From Betaproteobacteria bacterium HGW-Betaproteobacteria-7 (lineage in GTDB: Bacteria > Pseudomonadota > Gammaproteobacteria > Burkholderiales > Rhodocyclaceae): 50,484 nt of DNA. Below, piece after piece: positions 30,357-38,291 of the stretch; position 1 is the first letter of the stretch; the number at the start of each line of letters is the position of its first letter. Both the position numbers and the translations under genes were made by a program. The stretch is from contig PHCE01000025.1 of NCBI GenBank assembly GCA_002840765.1, positions 1 through 50,484 of the forward strand, read 5' to 3'. The notes below the pieces were generated by a model. It ran no database searches, was not told the DNA's origin, and saw only the letters and a list, made by a program, of their open reading frames with translations.

Positions 30357-32833
30357 CGGCAGCGGGCGTGCAGGAAGGCAAAGGCGGCGGCGCCGCTCAG
30401 CGGTTTGCTGAACAGGTACCCCTGAACTTCGTCGCAGCCGTTGCTGCGCAGCAGTTCAAGCTGGTCGTCGGTCTCGACGCCTTCGGCGATGACGTTGAGT
30501 CCGAGCGAGTGCGCCAGGGCAATGGTGCCGAAGGCGATGGCCCGGTCGTTGAGGTCGTGTTCGATGTCGCGGACGAAAGAACGGTCGATCTTCAGGTGAT
30601 CGATGGGGAACAGCTTCAGATAGGCGAGCGAGGAGTAGCCGGTGCCGAAATCGTCGATGGCCAGCGTGACGCCCATGCGGCCGAGGCTTTCGAGAATGAC
30701 GATGGCTTCCTGCGGATTTTCCATCACCGAGCTTTCAGTGATTTCCAGTTCCAGCAATTCTGGCGGCAGGCCGGATTCGGCCAGCACGCCGGCCACTGCC
30801 TCGCAGAAATCGCGGCGGCGCAGCTGGCGGGCCGAGACGTTGACCGCCACGCGTAGGGGCGGCAAACCGGCATCGATCCAGCGCTTCATCTCGCGGCAGG
30901 CGTTGAGCAGTACCCATTCGCCGATTTCGACAATGATGCCGGTTTCCTCGGCCACCGGGATGAAACGGTCGGGCGGGATCATGCCGTCGGTCGGGTGCAG
31001 CCAGCGCACCAGGGCCTCGACGCCGGTCGGTCGCGTGCCGTTGGCGGCGAACTGCGGCTGGAAGCACAGCGTCAGCTCGTTGCGGGCAATGGCGTGACGC
31101 AGCTTGCGCTCGATGTCGAGGCGTTCGCTGGTCACCCGGTTCATCTCGGCGGCGAAGAACTGGAAGTTGTTCCGGCCGGCGGCTTTGGCGTGGTACATCG
31201 CCGTGTCGGCGTTCTTCAGGATGGTGTCGCCGTCGGGGCCGTCGTCGGGGAAGATGCTGATGCCGATCGACGGGCTGGTATGCAGTTCGTGGCCGTCGAC
31301 CTGGATCGGCGACGACAGCGCGGCGATGATCTTGTTGGCGACGATGGCCGCGTCGGCCGGCATGGCAATGGCTGGCAGGATGATGACAAACTCGTCACCA
31401 CCGAGGCGGGCCACATAATCGGTTTCGCGGACGACGGCGGAAAGGCGGCAGGCGACCTCGCGCAGCAGTTCGTCGCCGACCTGGTGGCCAAGGGTGTCGT
31501 TGATGATCTTGAAGCGGTCGAGGTCGATGAACATGACCCCAAGCAGCCATTGATGGCGACGGGCTTCCGGCAGCAACTGGGCGAGGCGGATGAGCAGCGC
31601 CAGGCGGTTGGGCAGGCCGGTCAGCGCGTCATGCTGGGCAATGTGGCGCATACGTTCCTCGGCCTGACGGCGCTCCGTGATGTCGGCGAGGATCCAGATG
31701 TAATTGGCGGTGGCGCCACTGTGCGGATCGTCCACGCGCGTCACCCGGACGCCGACCGGAATGCTCTCCCCGGTCTTGCGGGCGATCTCCAGTTCGCTAC
31801 TCCAGTTGCCCCGCTCGGCGATCAGTTGCTGCAAGCTTTCCGGGGTCTGCTGCTTTTCCAGATTGATGAGGGCGAAAACGGTGTGGCCGATCAGCTCGAA
31901 GGGCTCGTAACCGGTGATCTGCGAGGTCGCCGGGTTGATCGAGACGATGCGGTGCGCCTCGTCGGTGAGGATGATGCCGGCTGGCGTATGGATGAACACC
32001 TTCTGTGCCAGCTGGTCGCGCTCGGCACTGCTGCGCCGCTCGCTGATGTCGGTGTAGATGGTGACGAAGCCGCCGTCGGTCAGTGGCACGCCGCGGATGT
32101 CGAGGGTCTTGCCATTCGGCCGGGTGCGTTCGAGGTGATGGTGGCTCGGCGTGCGCGCCCGTTCGACCATCGGGGCGATGATGGCCTCCGCGTCGCCCGG
32201 CCCGTATTCACCGCGCTGGGCATTGAAGCGCAGGATGTCTTCCAGATTGCACGGCTGCTTGGCCAGCAGTTCGGCCGGCAGGTCGAGCAGGCGTTGCACT
32301 TCCTGGTTGTGGAGGACCAGGTCGAGGTTGGTATCGAACAGACTGACGCCGCTGGGAATGCTCTCGATCACCTTGTGCAGCAGGTCGTGCTGGCGGCGCA
32401 GTTTCTCTTCGGCGGACTTGCGCTCGGTGATGTCGGTGTAAGTGGTGATGAAGCCGGTCAACTCGCCGTCGACGAACAATGGTTCGCCCTGCACCAGGTG
32501 GGTACGGCCGGTCGGTCGGGTGCGCTCGAAGCAGTGGGCCTCGAACTTGAGCGCCAGGTCGGTGATCCGCCGGACATGCTCTTCCGGGTCGCCGCTTCCG
32601 TATTCGCCACGCGTCGCCGTGACCCGGATCAGGTCGGCAAAAGGTACGCCCTCATAGACGGTGTCGGGCGGCAGTTGCAAAACGTCGATGAAACCCTGGT
32701 TCCACACGCGCAGATAGAGGTTTTCGTCAAAGACACTGATGCCCTGCGGCATGCTGGCCACGACGGCCTGCAGATAGGCATGGCGGCGATTGGCTTCGGT
32801 GCCATTCGACGGGAGGGCGTCAATGGGTTGCAA
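30347..32833 (-). CDS. PAS-GGDEF-EAL cyclic-di-GMP signalling protein
   Basis: An 828-residue cytosolic protein. Two PAS-like domains of one type (about 25-135 and 145-265, each with a P-x-G-(I/V)-S-(V/L)-F-D start), a third PAS domain (~275-390, ILTDEAHRIVSINPA), a GGDEF domain (~400-560) and an EAL domain (~575-825). GGDEF is intact (RLGGDEF) with an RxxD inhibitory site five residues before it. The EAL motif (GVEALVRW) and DDFGTGYSS are also intact, so both synthesis and hydrolysis of cyclic-di-GMP are possible. No membrane segment is seen. The frame opens at a TTG; no ATG lies before the first PAS domain, so TTG is the likely start. Confidence 0.95.
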   Translation of the reverse strand: MQPIDALPSNGTEANRRHAYLQAVVASMPQGISVFDENLYLRVWNQGFIDVLQLPPDTVYEGVPFADLIRVTATRGEYGSGDPEEHVRRITDLALKFEAHCFERTRPTGRTHLVQGEPLFVDGELTGFITTYTDITERKSAEEKLRRQHDLLHKVIESIPSGVSLFDTNLDLVLHNQEVQRLLDLPAELLAKQPCNLEDILRFNAQRGEYGPGDAEAIIAPMVERARTPSHHHLERTRPNGKTLDIRGVPLTDGGFVTIYTDISERRSSAERDQLAQKVFIHTPAGIILTDEAHRIVSINPATSQITGYEPFELIGHTVFALINLEKQQTPESLQQLIAERGNWSSELEIARKTGESIPVGVRVTRVDDPHSGATANYIWILADITERRQAEERMRHIAQHDALTGLPNRLALLIRLAQLLPEARRHQWLLGVMFIDLDRFKIINDTLGHQVGDELLREVACRLSAVVRETDYVARLGGDEFVIILPAIAMPADAAIVANKIIAALSSPIQVDGHELHTSPSIGISIFPDDGPDGDTILKNADTAMYHAKAAGRNNFQFFAAEMNRVTSERLDIERKLRHAIARNELTLCFQPQFAANGTRPTGVEALVRWLHPTDGMIPPDRFIPVAEETGIIVEIGEWVLLNACREMKRWIDAGLPPLRVAVNVSARQLRRRDFCEAVAGVLAESGLPPELLELEITESSVMENPQEAIVILESLGRMGVTLAIDDFGTGYSSLAYLKLFPIDHLKIDRSFVRDIEHDLNDRAIAFGTIALAHSLGLNVIAEGVETDDQLELLRSNGCDEVQGYLFSKPLSGAAAFAFLHARCRAG

Positions 32834-32930
32834 GCTTGCGGCTCAAGGGTTTGCACATTGTTAAATGATAGCCGAAGCCTCTCTTGCAAACATGAGCTGG
32901 ATCATCCTTTTTGCCATCCTGTTCTCTGGC

Positions 32931-33485
32931 TCAGTCCTTCCATTTGATCGAGCAGCCGATCGAGGCAACTTGTTCGGCCGGGCCGCAGCCGCTGGCGGCA
33001 ATCCCGACCATGGCCTCGAACAGTTCGCGGCGGGCGTCGGGAGCCGCCGGAGCGCGGCCCGAAGCGTCGAGGCGGCCGCGGTACTGCAACTTCAGTTCGC
33101 GGTTGTAGCCGAAGAAGTCGGGCGTGCACGCCGCACCATAGGCGCGGCCGACCTGCTGGCTCTCGTCGTAAAGATAAGGGAAGGGAAAGTCCAGTTCGCT
33201 TGCCCACTGCCGCATCCGCTCCGGCGAGTCATCCGGGTAATTCGCCACATTGTTGCTCATGATGGCAACGCAGCCGATGCCGTGGCCGGCGAGTTCCCGG
33301 CAGTCGCGGAGCAGGCGGTCGATGATTGCCTTGACGTAGGGGCAGTGGTTGCAAATGAACATGATCAGCAGGCCGTTCGGCCCGCGGCAATTCGCCAGGG
33401 TATGGATGCGGCCGTCGGTGCCGGGCAGGGCGAAGTCGGGGGCGGGCTGGCCGAAATCACACACGGGAGGGTTCAGGGCGGCCAT
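32931..33485 (-). CDS. Thioredoxin-fold (AhpC/TSA-like) protein
   Basis: A 184-residue protein with the thioredoxin-like start FALPGTDGRIHTL and an active-site segment ICNHCPYV in the position of the peroxiredoxin/thioredoxin catalytic Cys. Later come VAIMSNNV, CTPDFFG and RGRLD, typical of a conserved cytosolic thioredoxin family of ~180 residues. Substrate unknown. The ATG at 33485 fits the family start; the longer open frame upstream is the antisense of rsmE. It is divergent from rsmE with only 41 bp between the two start codons. Confidence 0.88.
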   Translation of the reverse strand: MAALNPPVCDFGQPAPDFALPGTDGRIHTLANCRGPNGLLIMFICNHCPYVKAIIDRLLRDCRELAGHGIGCVAIMSNNVANYPDDSPERMRQWASELDFPFPYLYDESQQVGRAYGAACTPDFFGYNRELKLQYRGRLDASGRAPAAPDARRELFEAMVGIAASGCGPAEQVASIGCSIKWKD

Positions 33486-33526
33486 GTTTGTGCACTCCAA
33501 AAGGCATTTCACCCATAATAGCAGCG

Positions 33527-34261
33527 ATGAATCTGCCTCGTTTTTACTGCCGAGAAGCCCTTTCCCCGGGGGCTCACGTCGAACTTCCCGAGCCCGTCGC
33601 CCGTCATGCCGTGCGCGTCCTGCGTCTGCCGCCCGGCGCCCCGATGGTGCTTTTTGACGGGCGCGGTGGCGAATATCTGGCCCACATCGAGCGCATCGAG
33701 CGCGATCGCGTGTTCGCCGAACTGGCCGACTGGCGCGATATCGAGCGTGAGTCACCACTGGCGATCACGCTGGTGCAGGCGCTGCAGGCCGGGGAAAAGA
33801 TGGATTTCACCATCCAGAAGGCGGTCGAACTGGGTGTTCGCGACATCGTGCCGGTGGAGAGTCGGCGCAGCGTCATGCGTCTGACTGGCGACCGTGCCGG
33901 CAAGCGGGTGGCGCACTGGCAGGGCGTTGCCGCCGCGGCCTGTGAGCAGTGCGGGCGCAACCAGGTGCCGCTGGTGGCGCCGCTGGAAAAGCTGGAAAAC
34001 TGGCTGGCGCGGCCGGCCGACGGGGTGCTGCGATTGATGCTGGCGCCCGATGGCGCTCAGTCGTTGGCCGATCTGCCGCCGGCGCAAAATATTCAGCTGC
34101 TGATCGGGGCCGAAGGGGGGCTCGATCCGCAGGAAGTGATCGCCGCCGCTCAGGTCGGCTTCCAGGCGGTGCGCCTGGGGCCGCGCGTGTTGCGCACGGA
34201 AACGGCGGGATTGGCGGCGTTGGCGCTGATCCAGGGAATTTGGGGTGATTTCAGGGGGTAG
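33527..34261 (+). CDS. rsmE: 16S rRNA (uracil-1498-N3)-methyltransferase
   Basis: A 244-residue SPOUT-class enzyme that methylates U1498 of 16S rRNA using S-adenosylmethionine. An N-terminal PUA-like domain (RFYCREAL ... HAVRVLRLPPG) is followed by the knotted SPOUT domain with KAVELGV, IGAEGGL and LGPRVLRTETA, the cofactor-binding loops. The ATG at 33527 fits the family. It is followed by pap after 3 nt. Confidence 0.97.
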   Translation: MNLPRFYCREALSPGAHVELPEPVARHAVRVLRLPPGAPMVLFDGRGGEYLAHIERIERDRVFAELADWRDIERESPLAITLVQALQAGEKMDFTIQKAVELGVRDIVPVESRRSVMRLTGDRAGKRVAHWQGVAAAACEQCGRNQVPLVAPLEKLENWLARPADGVLRLMLAPDGAQSLADLPPAQNIQLLIGAEGGLDPQEVIAAAQVGFQAVRLGPRVLRTETAGLAALALIQGIWGDFRG

Positions 34262-34264
34262 GCA

Positions 34265-35770
34265 ATGTTCGAATCAGCAGAACTCGGCCACAAGGTCGAC
34301 AAGGAAACGTTCAAGAAGGAAGTGCCGAAGTTGCGTGCTGAACTGCTCGATGCGCAGTACGACATGCTGGAGAAAAAGGAATTTCCGGTCGTCATCCTGA
34401 TCAGCGGTGTCGATGGCAGCGGCAAGGGAGAGACCATCAACCTGCTGTATTCCTGGATGGATCCGCGGCACATCTCAACCCTGGCCTTCTCGGCACCGAC
34501 CGACGAGGAAGCGGCGCGTCCCTACATGTGGCGTTACTGGCGCGCCCTGCCACCCAAGGGCAAGGTCGGCATTTTCGCCGGTTCCTGGTATTCGCAACCG
34601 ATCACCGATCGCATCACCGGGACGATGCGCCGCTCGGAGCTGGACGAGCGACTCGACGACATCAACCGTTTCGAGGCGATGCTGGTCAACGAGGGCGCGC
34701 TGGTCCTCAAGTTCTGGTTCCACCTGTCCAAGGACAGCCAGAAAACGCGCCTGAAGGCCCTGGAAAAGAACCCGAACACCGCCTGGCGGGTGACCAAGGA
34801 AAGCTACGAACGGCTGAAGACCTATGACAAGCTGCAGGAAGTCGCCGGCCACGTGCTGCGTGTCACCAACACCGCCAAGGCGCCGTGGATCATCGTCGAA
34901 GGCACCGATGACGCGTACCGCTCGCTGACCGTCGGCCGTATTGTGCTCGACGCCATGCAGCGCCGTCTGAAACAGGAAGGCCGGCAGCCGGTGCCGGTGG
35001 CGCCGCCGATCATCCATCCGATCGACAAGAAGAGCGTGCTCAGCGAACTCGACCTGACGCAGAGTCTGGCCAAGAAGGAGTACGAAAGCCAGCTCGCCAG
35101 ATACCAGGCTCGGCTCTCCGAACTGGCGCGCGACCCGCGTTTCACCAAGCGCTCGCTGGTACTGGTCTTTGAAGGCTCGGACGCCGCCGGCAAGGGCGGC
35201 AACATCCGCCGTATAGGTGCGGCGCTCGATGCCCGCCAATATCAGATCGTGCCGATTGCCGCGCCGACCGAGGAAGAGCGCGCCCAGCCCTACCTGTGGC
35301 GTTTCTGGCGGCATCTGCCGCGGACCGGGCGGGCGGCCATCTTCGACCGCTCCTGGTATGGCCGCGTGCTCGTCGAGCGGGTCGAGGGCTTCTGTGCCGA
35401 GGAGGACTGGCTGCGTGCCTACGCCGAGATCAACGATTTCGAGCACCAACTGGTCGAATCGGGCGCCGTGGTCATCAAGTTCTGGCTGCAGATCAGCGCC
35501 GAAGAGCAGTTGCGTCGCTTCAAGGAGCGCCAGGACACCGAGTTCAAACGCTTCAAGATCACCGACGAGGACTGGCGCAACCGCGAAAAATGGGATGAAT
35601 ATGTTGCGGCGGTTTGCGACATGGTGGATCGCACGTCAACCGGACTGGCACCGTGGACGTTGGTAGAGGCCAACGACAAGAATTTTGCCCGGGTCAAGGT
35701 GCTGAAAACGGTCTGTGAGCGACTGGAGCTGGCACTCAAGGACGGCGACGGAAAATACACGAAAAAATGA
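34265..35770 (+). CDS. pap: Polyphosphate:AMP phosphotransferase (double PPK2 domain)
   Basis: A 501-residue protein made of two tandem PPK2 domains. Each has a P-loop: GVDGSGKGET near residue 48 and EGSDAAGKGGN near 305, each followed by the RPYMWRYW / QPYLWRFW element and the GSWYS / RSWYGRVL segment. The two-domain (class II) PPK2 enzymes phosphorylate AMP to ADP with polyphosphate. In these enzymes the N-terminal copy often lacks full activity; here its lid shows SWYSQ instead of SWYGR. It starts 3 nt after rsmE and overlaps argA (ATGA). Confidence 0.94.
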   Translation: MFESAELGHKVDKETFKKEVPKLRAELLDAQYDMLEKKEFPVVILISGVDGSGKGETINLLYSWMDPRHISTLAFSAPTDEEAARPYMWRYWRALPPKGKVGIFAGSWYSQPITDRITGTMRRSELDERLDDINRFEAMLVNEGALVLKFWFHLSKDSQKTRLKALEKNPNTAWRVTKESYERLKTYDKLQEVAGHVLRVTNTAKAPWIIVEGTDDAYRSLTVGRIVLDAMQRRLKQEGRQPVPVAPPIIHPIDKKSVLSELDLTQSLAKKEYESQLARYQARLSELARDPRFTKRSLVLVFEGSDAAGKGGNIRRIGAALDARQYQIVPIAAPTEEERAQPYLWRFWRHLPRTGRAAIFDRSWYGRVLVERVEGFCAEEDWLRAYAEINDFEHQLVESGAVVIKFWLQISAEEQLRRFKERQDTEFKRFKITDEDWRNREKWDEYVAAVCDMVDRTSTGLAPWTLVEANDKNFARVKVLKTVCERLELALKDGDGKYTKK

Positions 35771-37086
35771 GCGATTCATCCTACGACGAGCATTTCGTCT
35801 CCTGGTTTCGGGCTGTCACGCCGTACATCAATGCCTTCCGCGGCAAGACCTTCGTCATTGCCTTCGGTGGCAAGGCTGTGGCCAGCGAGTTCGCCAAGAC
35901 GCTGGCCTACGACGTCAATCTGCTGGTCAGCCTGGGCATCCGTCTGGTGCTGGTGCACGGCGCCCGGCCGCAGATCGAGGAAGAGCTGCTCGAGAAGAAC
36001 CTGGAGTCGGTCTACCACCGCGGCTACCGGGTAACCGACGCGGCGGCGCTCGACTGCGTGCTCGACGCGGTGGGCAGCGTTTATCTTGAAATCGAAGCGA
36101 TGCTGTCGCAGGGCCTGCCCAACACGCCGATGGCCAACAGCCGCATCCGTGTCATCGGCGGCAACTTCATCACCGGCATGCCGATTGGCGTGCTTGACGG
36201 TATCGACATGCAGTACGCCGGCAAGGTGCGCAAGATTGACGCCGAAGGTATCAATGCCCAGCTCGGCCTGGGCAACATCGTGCTGCTCAACTGCGAAGGG
36301 CCGTCGCCGACCGGCGAGATCTTCAACCTGCAGATGGAAGAGGCGGCCGAAGCCGTCGCCGTGGCGGTTCGCGCCGACAAGCTGGTTTACCTGACTGACA
36401 GCCGCGGTGTCACCGACAAGGACGGCCAACTGCTCGACGCCATGACCGCCGACGAAGTGGCCGAGTTGCTCAGTGGCGGTGATTGGCTGTCGCCGGACAT
36501 CCGCCGCTACCTGCCGTGCTCGGTGCGGGCCACGCGCGCCGGCGTCGGCCGCGTGCACCTGATCAGCTTCGAGCAGGATGGTGCCCTGCTGCGCGAATTG
36601 TTTACCCACGACGGCGTCGGCACCGTGGTCACCCGCGAGTCGCTGGAGAATATCCGCGAGGCCAAGCCCGACGACATCGCCGCGCTGATCGCCCTGATCG
36701 AGCCGATGGAAGAGGAGGGCATCCTCGTGCACCGGCCGCGCGAACTGCTCGAACGGGAAATCGAGCAGTTCTCCATCATGCTGCACGACGGCATCATCGT
36801 TGGTTGCGCGGCGCTCTATCCGCACTCCGAGGAAGAAGCCGAGCTGGCCTGTCTGGCCGTCAGTCACGAACACCGCGAGTGGGGTTACGGCGAACAGCTG
36901 ATGAAGCGTATCGAGAAACGGGCGCGCAAGGCCGGCATCAAGCGCCTGTTCGTGCTGACCACGCGCACCGAGCACTGGTTCGTCGAGCGTGGTTTCAAGC
37001 TCGGCAAAGTTGACGACCTGCCGGCCAACAAGCGCGACATGTACAACTACCAGCGGCGTTCGAAGGTGCTGTTCAAAAGCCTCTGA
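35767..37086 (+). CDS. argA: Amino-acid N-acetyltransferase (N-acetylglutamate synthase)
   Basis: A 439-residue two-domain enzyme that acetylates glutamate with acetyl-CoA, the first step of arginine synthesis. The N-terminal amino-acid kinase domain (~20-285) has the GGKAV and VLVHGARPQI motifs that bind the feedback inhibitor arginine in this family. The C-terminal GNAT domain (~295-439) has VSHEHREWGYGEQL as the acetyl-CoA loop and ends with the usual YNYQRRSKV. The ATG overlaps the pap stop, so it is translationally coupled to it. Confidence 0.97.
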   Translation: MSDSSYDEHFVSWFRAVTPYINAFRGKTFVIAFGGKAVASEFAKTLAYDVNLLVSLGIRLVLVHGARPQIEEELLEKNLESVYHRGYRVTDAAALDCVLDAVGSVYLEIEAMLSQGLPNTPMANSRIRVIGGNFITGMPIGVLDGIDMQYAGKVRKIDAEGINAQLGLGNIVLLNCEGPSPTGEIFNLQMEEAAEAVAVAVRADKLVYLTDSRGVTDKDGQLLDAMTADEVAELLSGGDWLSPDIRRYLPCSVRATRAGVGRVHLISFEQDGALLRELFTHDGVGTVVTRESLENIREAKPDDIAALIALIEPMEEEGILVHRPRELLEREIEQFSIMLHDGIIVGCAALYPHSEEEAELACLAVSHEHREWGYGEQLMKRIEKRARKAGIKRLFVLTTRTEHWFVERGFKLGKVDDLPANKRDMYNYQRRSKVLFKSL

Positions 37087-37106
37087 GCCGGCGCTGGCGC
37101 CGGCTC
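37085..37106 (+). terminator. GC-rich hairpin after argA
   Basis: GAGCCGGCG-CTGG-CGCCGGCTC is a perfect 9-bp stem that overlaps the argA stop codon. No T-run follows, so it may be a weak or factor-dependent terminator, or a 3'-end stabiliser. Confidence 0.4.
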
Positions 37107-37184
37107 CAGAATCGACCGGTCTGCGGGATGCTGGCGGGATCAAGGTATCATCCTGCTTCGCCGTTTTCGTCGCAGGATTCCCGC

Positions 37185-38291
37185 ATGAAGTTGACTATTC
37201 CCGGCCCCTCTTTCTGCCGTATGGCCGCCGCCCTGGTGCTGGTCATCCCGTTTCTTGCCGGTTGTGGTGACGAAGGTGGCTCTGCCACACCGCCGGCAGC
37301 CAAACCGGCGCTGACGGTCAGCCTGGTCGCGCCTGAACAGAGCGAATGGCCGGCCGTGCTGGCCGCCAATGGCAACGTCGTCGCCTGGCAGGAGGCGGTG
37401 ATCGGTGCCGAAGTAGCCAATTTCCGTATCGCCGAAGTGCGTGTCCAGGTCGGCGACGTGGTGCGGCGCGGTGACGTACTGGCGCGCATTGCCGGCGACA
37501 CCGTCGCCAGCGAGCTGGCCGAGGCGGCGGCAGCTGCCGCCGAGGCCGAGGCCGCCGCCGCCGAAGCGGCGGGCAATGCCGAGCGGGCGCGCGAACTGCG
37601 GGCCAAGGGTTTCTACAGCACGCAACTGAATGCCCAGTACCAGACCGCCGAGCGCATGGCGACGGCGCGGGCCAATGCGGCGCGCGCCCGGCAGCGAGCG
37701 GCGCAGTTGAAAATGGACAAGACGGCGGTGCTGGCGCCCGACGACGGCATCATTTCGGCCAGGCGGGCGACCGTCGGTTCGCTGACCCAGAGCGGCGAGG
37801 AGCTGTTCCGGCTGATCCGCGGCGGCCGCCTCGAATGGCGCGCCGAAGTGCCGTCGGCCGATTTGCTGCGAGTGCCGGTCGGGACCCCGGCCCAACTGAC
37901 CGGGCCGAATGGCGGCACGGTCAGCGGCACGGTGCGGGCGGTGGCGCCGAGCGTCGATGCGCAGACGCGCAACGGCCTGATTTATGTCGACCTGCCGCCG
38001 ACCGAAGCCGTGCGCGCTGGCATGTTTGCCCGCGGCGAGTTCGAGCTCGGGCGCACGCCGGCGCTGTCGCTGCCGCAGACGGCGGTGGTGCTGCGCGAAG
38101 GTTTTGCCTATGTCTTCCGCCTGGAAGGCGAGGACCGCGTGGCGCAGACCAAGGTCGAACTGGGCCGCCGTTACGGCGAACGGGTCGAGATTCTCGGTGG
38201 CCTGACAGCGACGGCGCGGGTCGTTGAAAACGGCGCCGGGTTCCTCGCCGACGGCGATGTGGTTCGCGTGGTTGACGGTAAAGCGCAGTGA
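37185..38291 (+). CDS. RND efflux periplasmic adaptor (membrane fusion) lipoprotein
   Basis: A 368-residue protein with a lipoprotein signal (LAGC, Cys at about 27). The HlyD/AcrA-like order follows: a lipoyl half-motif (VIGAEVANFRIAEVRVQVGDVVRRGDVL is the region; key residues at 69-97), an Ala/Glu-rich coiled-coil hairpin (~105-175), the second lipoyl half (TAVLAPDDGIIS), a beta-barrel and a C-terminal membrane-proximal domain. It links the inner-membrane pump to an outer-membrane channel, which is not encoded here. Its stop overlaps the pump start. Substrate unknown. Confidence 0.92.
   Translation: MKLTIPGPSFCRMAAALVLVIPFLAGCGDEGGSATPPAAKPALTVSLVAPEQSEWPAVLAANGNVVAWQEAVIGAEVANFRIAEVRVQVGDVVRRGDVLARIAGDTVASELAEAAAAAAEAEAAAAEAAGNAERARELRAKGFYSTQLNAQYQTAERMATARANAARARQRAAQLKMDKTAVLAPDDGIISARRATVGSLTQSGEELFRLIRGGRLEWRAEVPSADLLRVPVGTPAQLTGPNGGTVSGTVRAVAPSVDAQTRNGLIYVDLPPTEAVRAGMFARGEFELGRTPALSLPQTAVVLREGFAYVFRLEGEDRVAQTKVELGRRYGERVEILGGLTATARVVENGAGFLADGDVVRVVDGKAQ

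Noticed and set aside
30995..32947. A 650-residue open frame on the plus strand opposite the PAS-GGDEF-EAL gene
   Set aside because: It is a mirror frame of a clear GGDEF-EAL protein with all motifs on the minus strand; no motif or ribosome binding site supports the plus frame.
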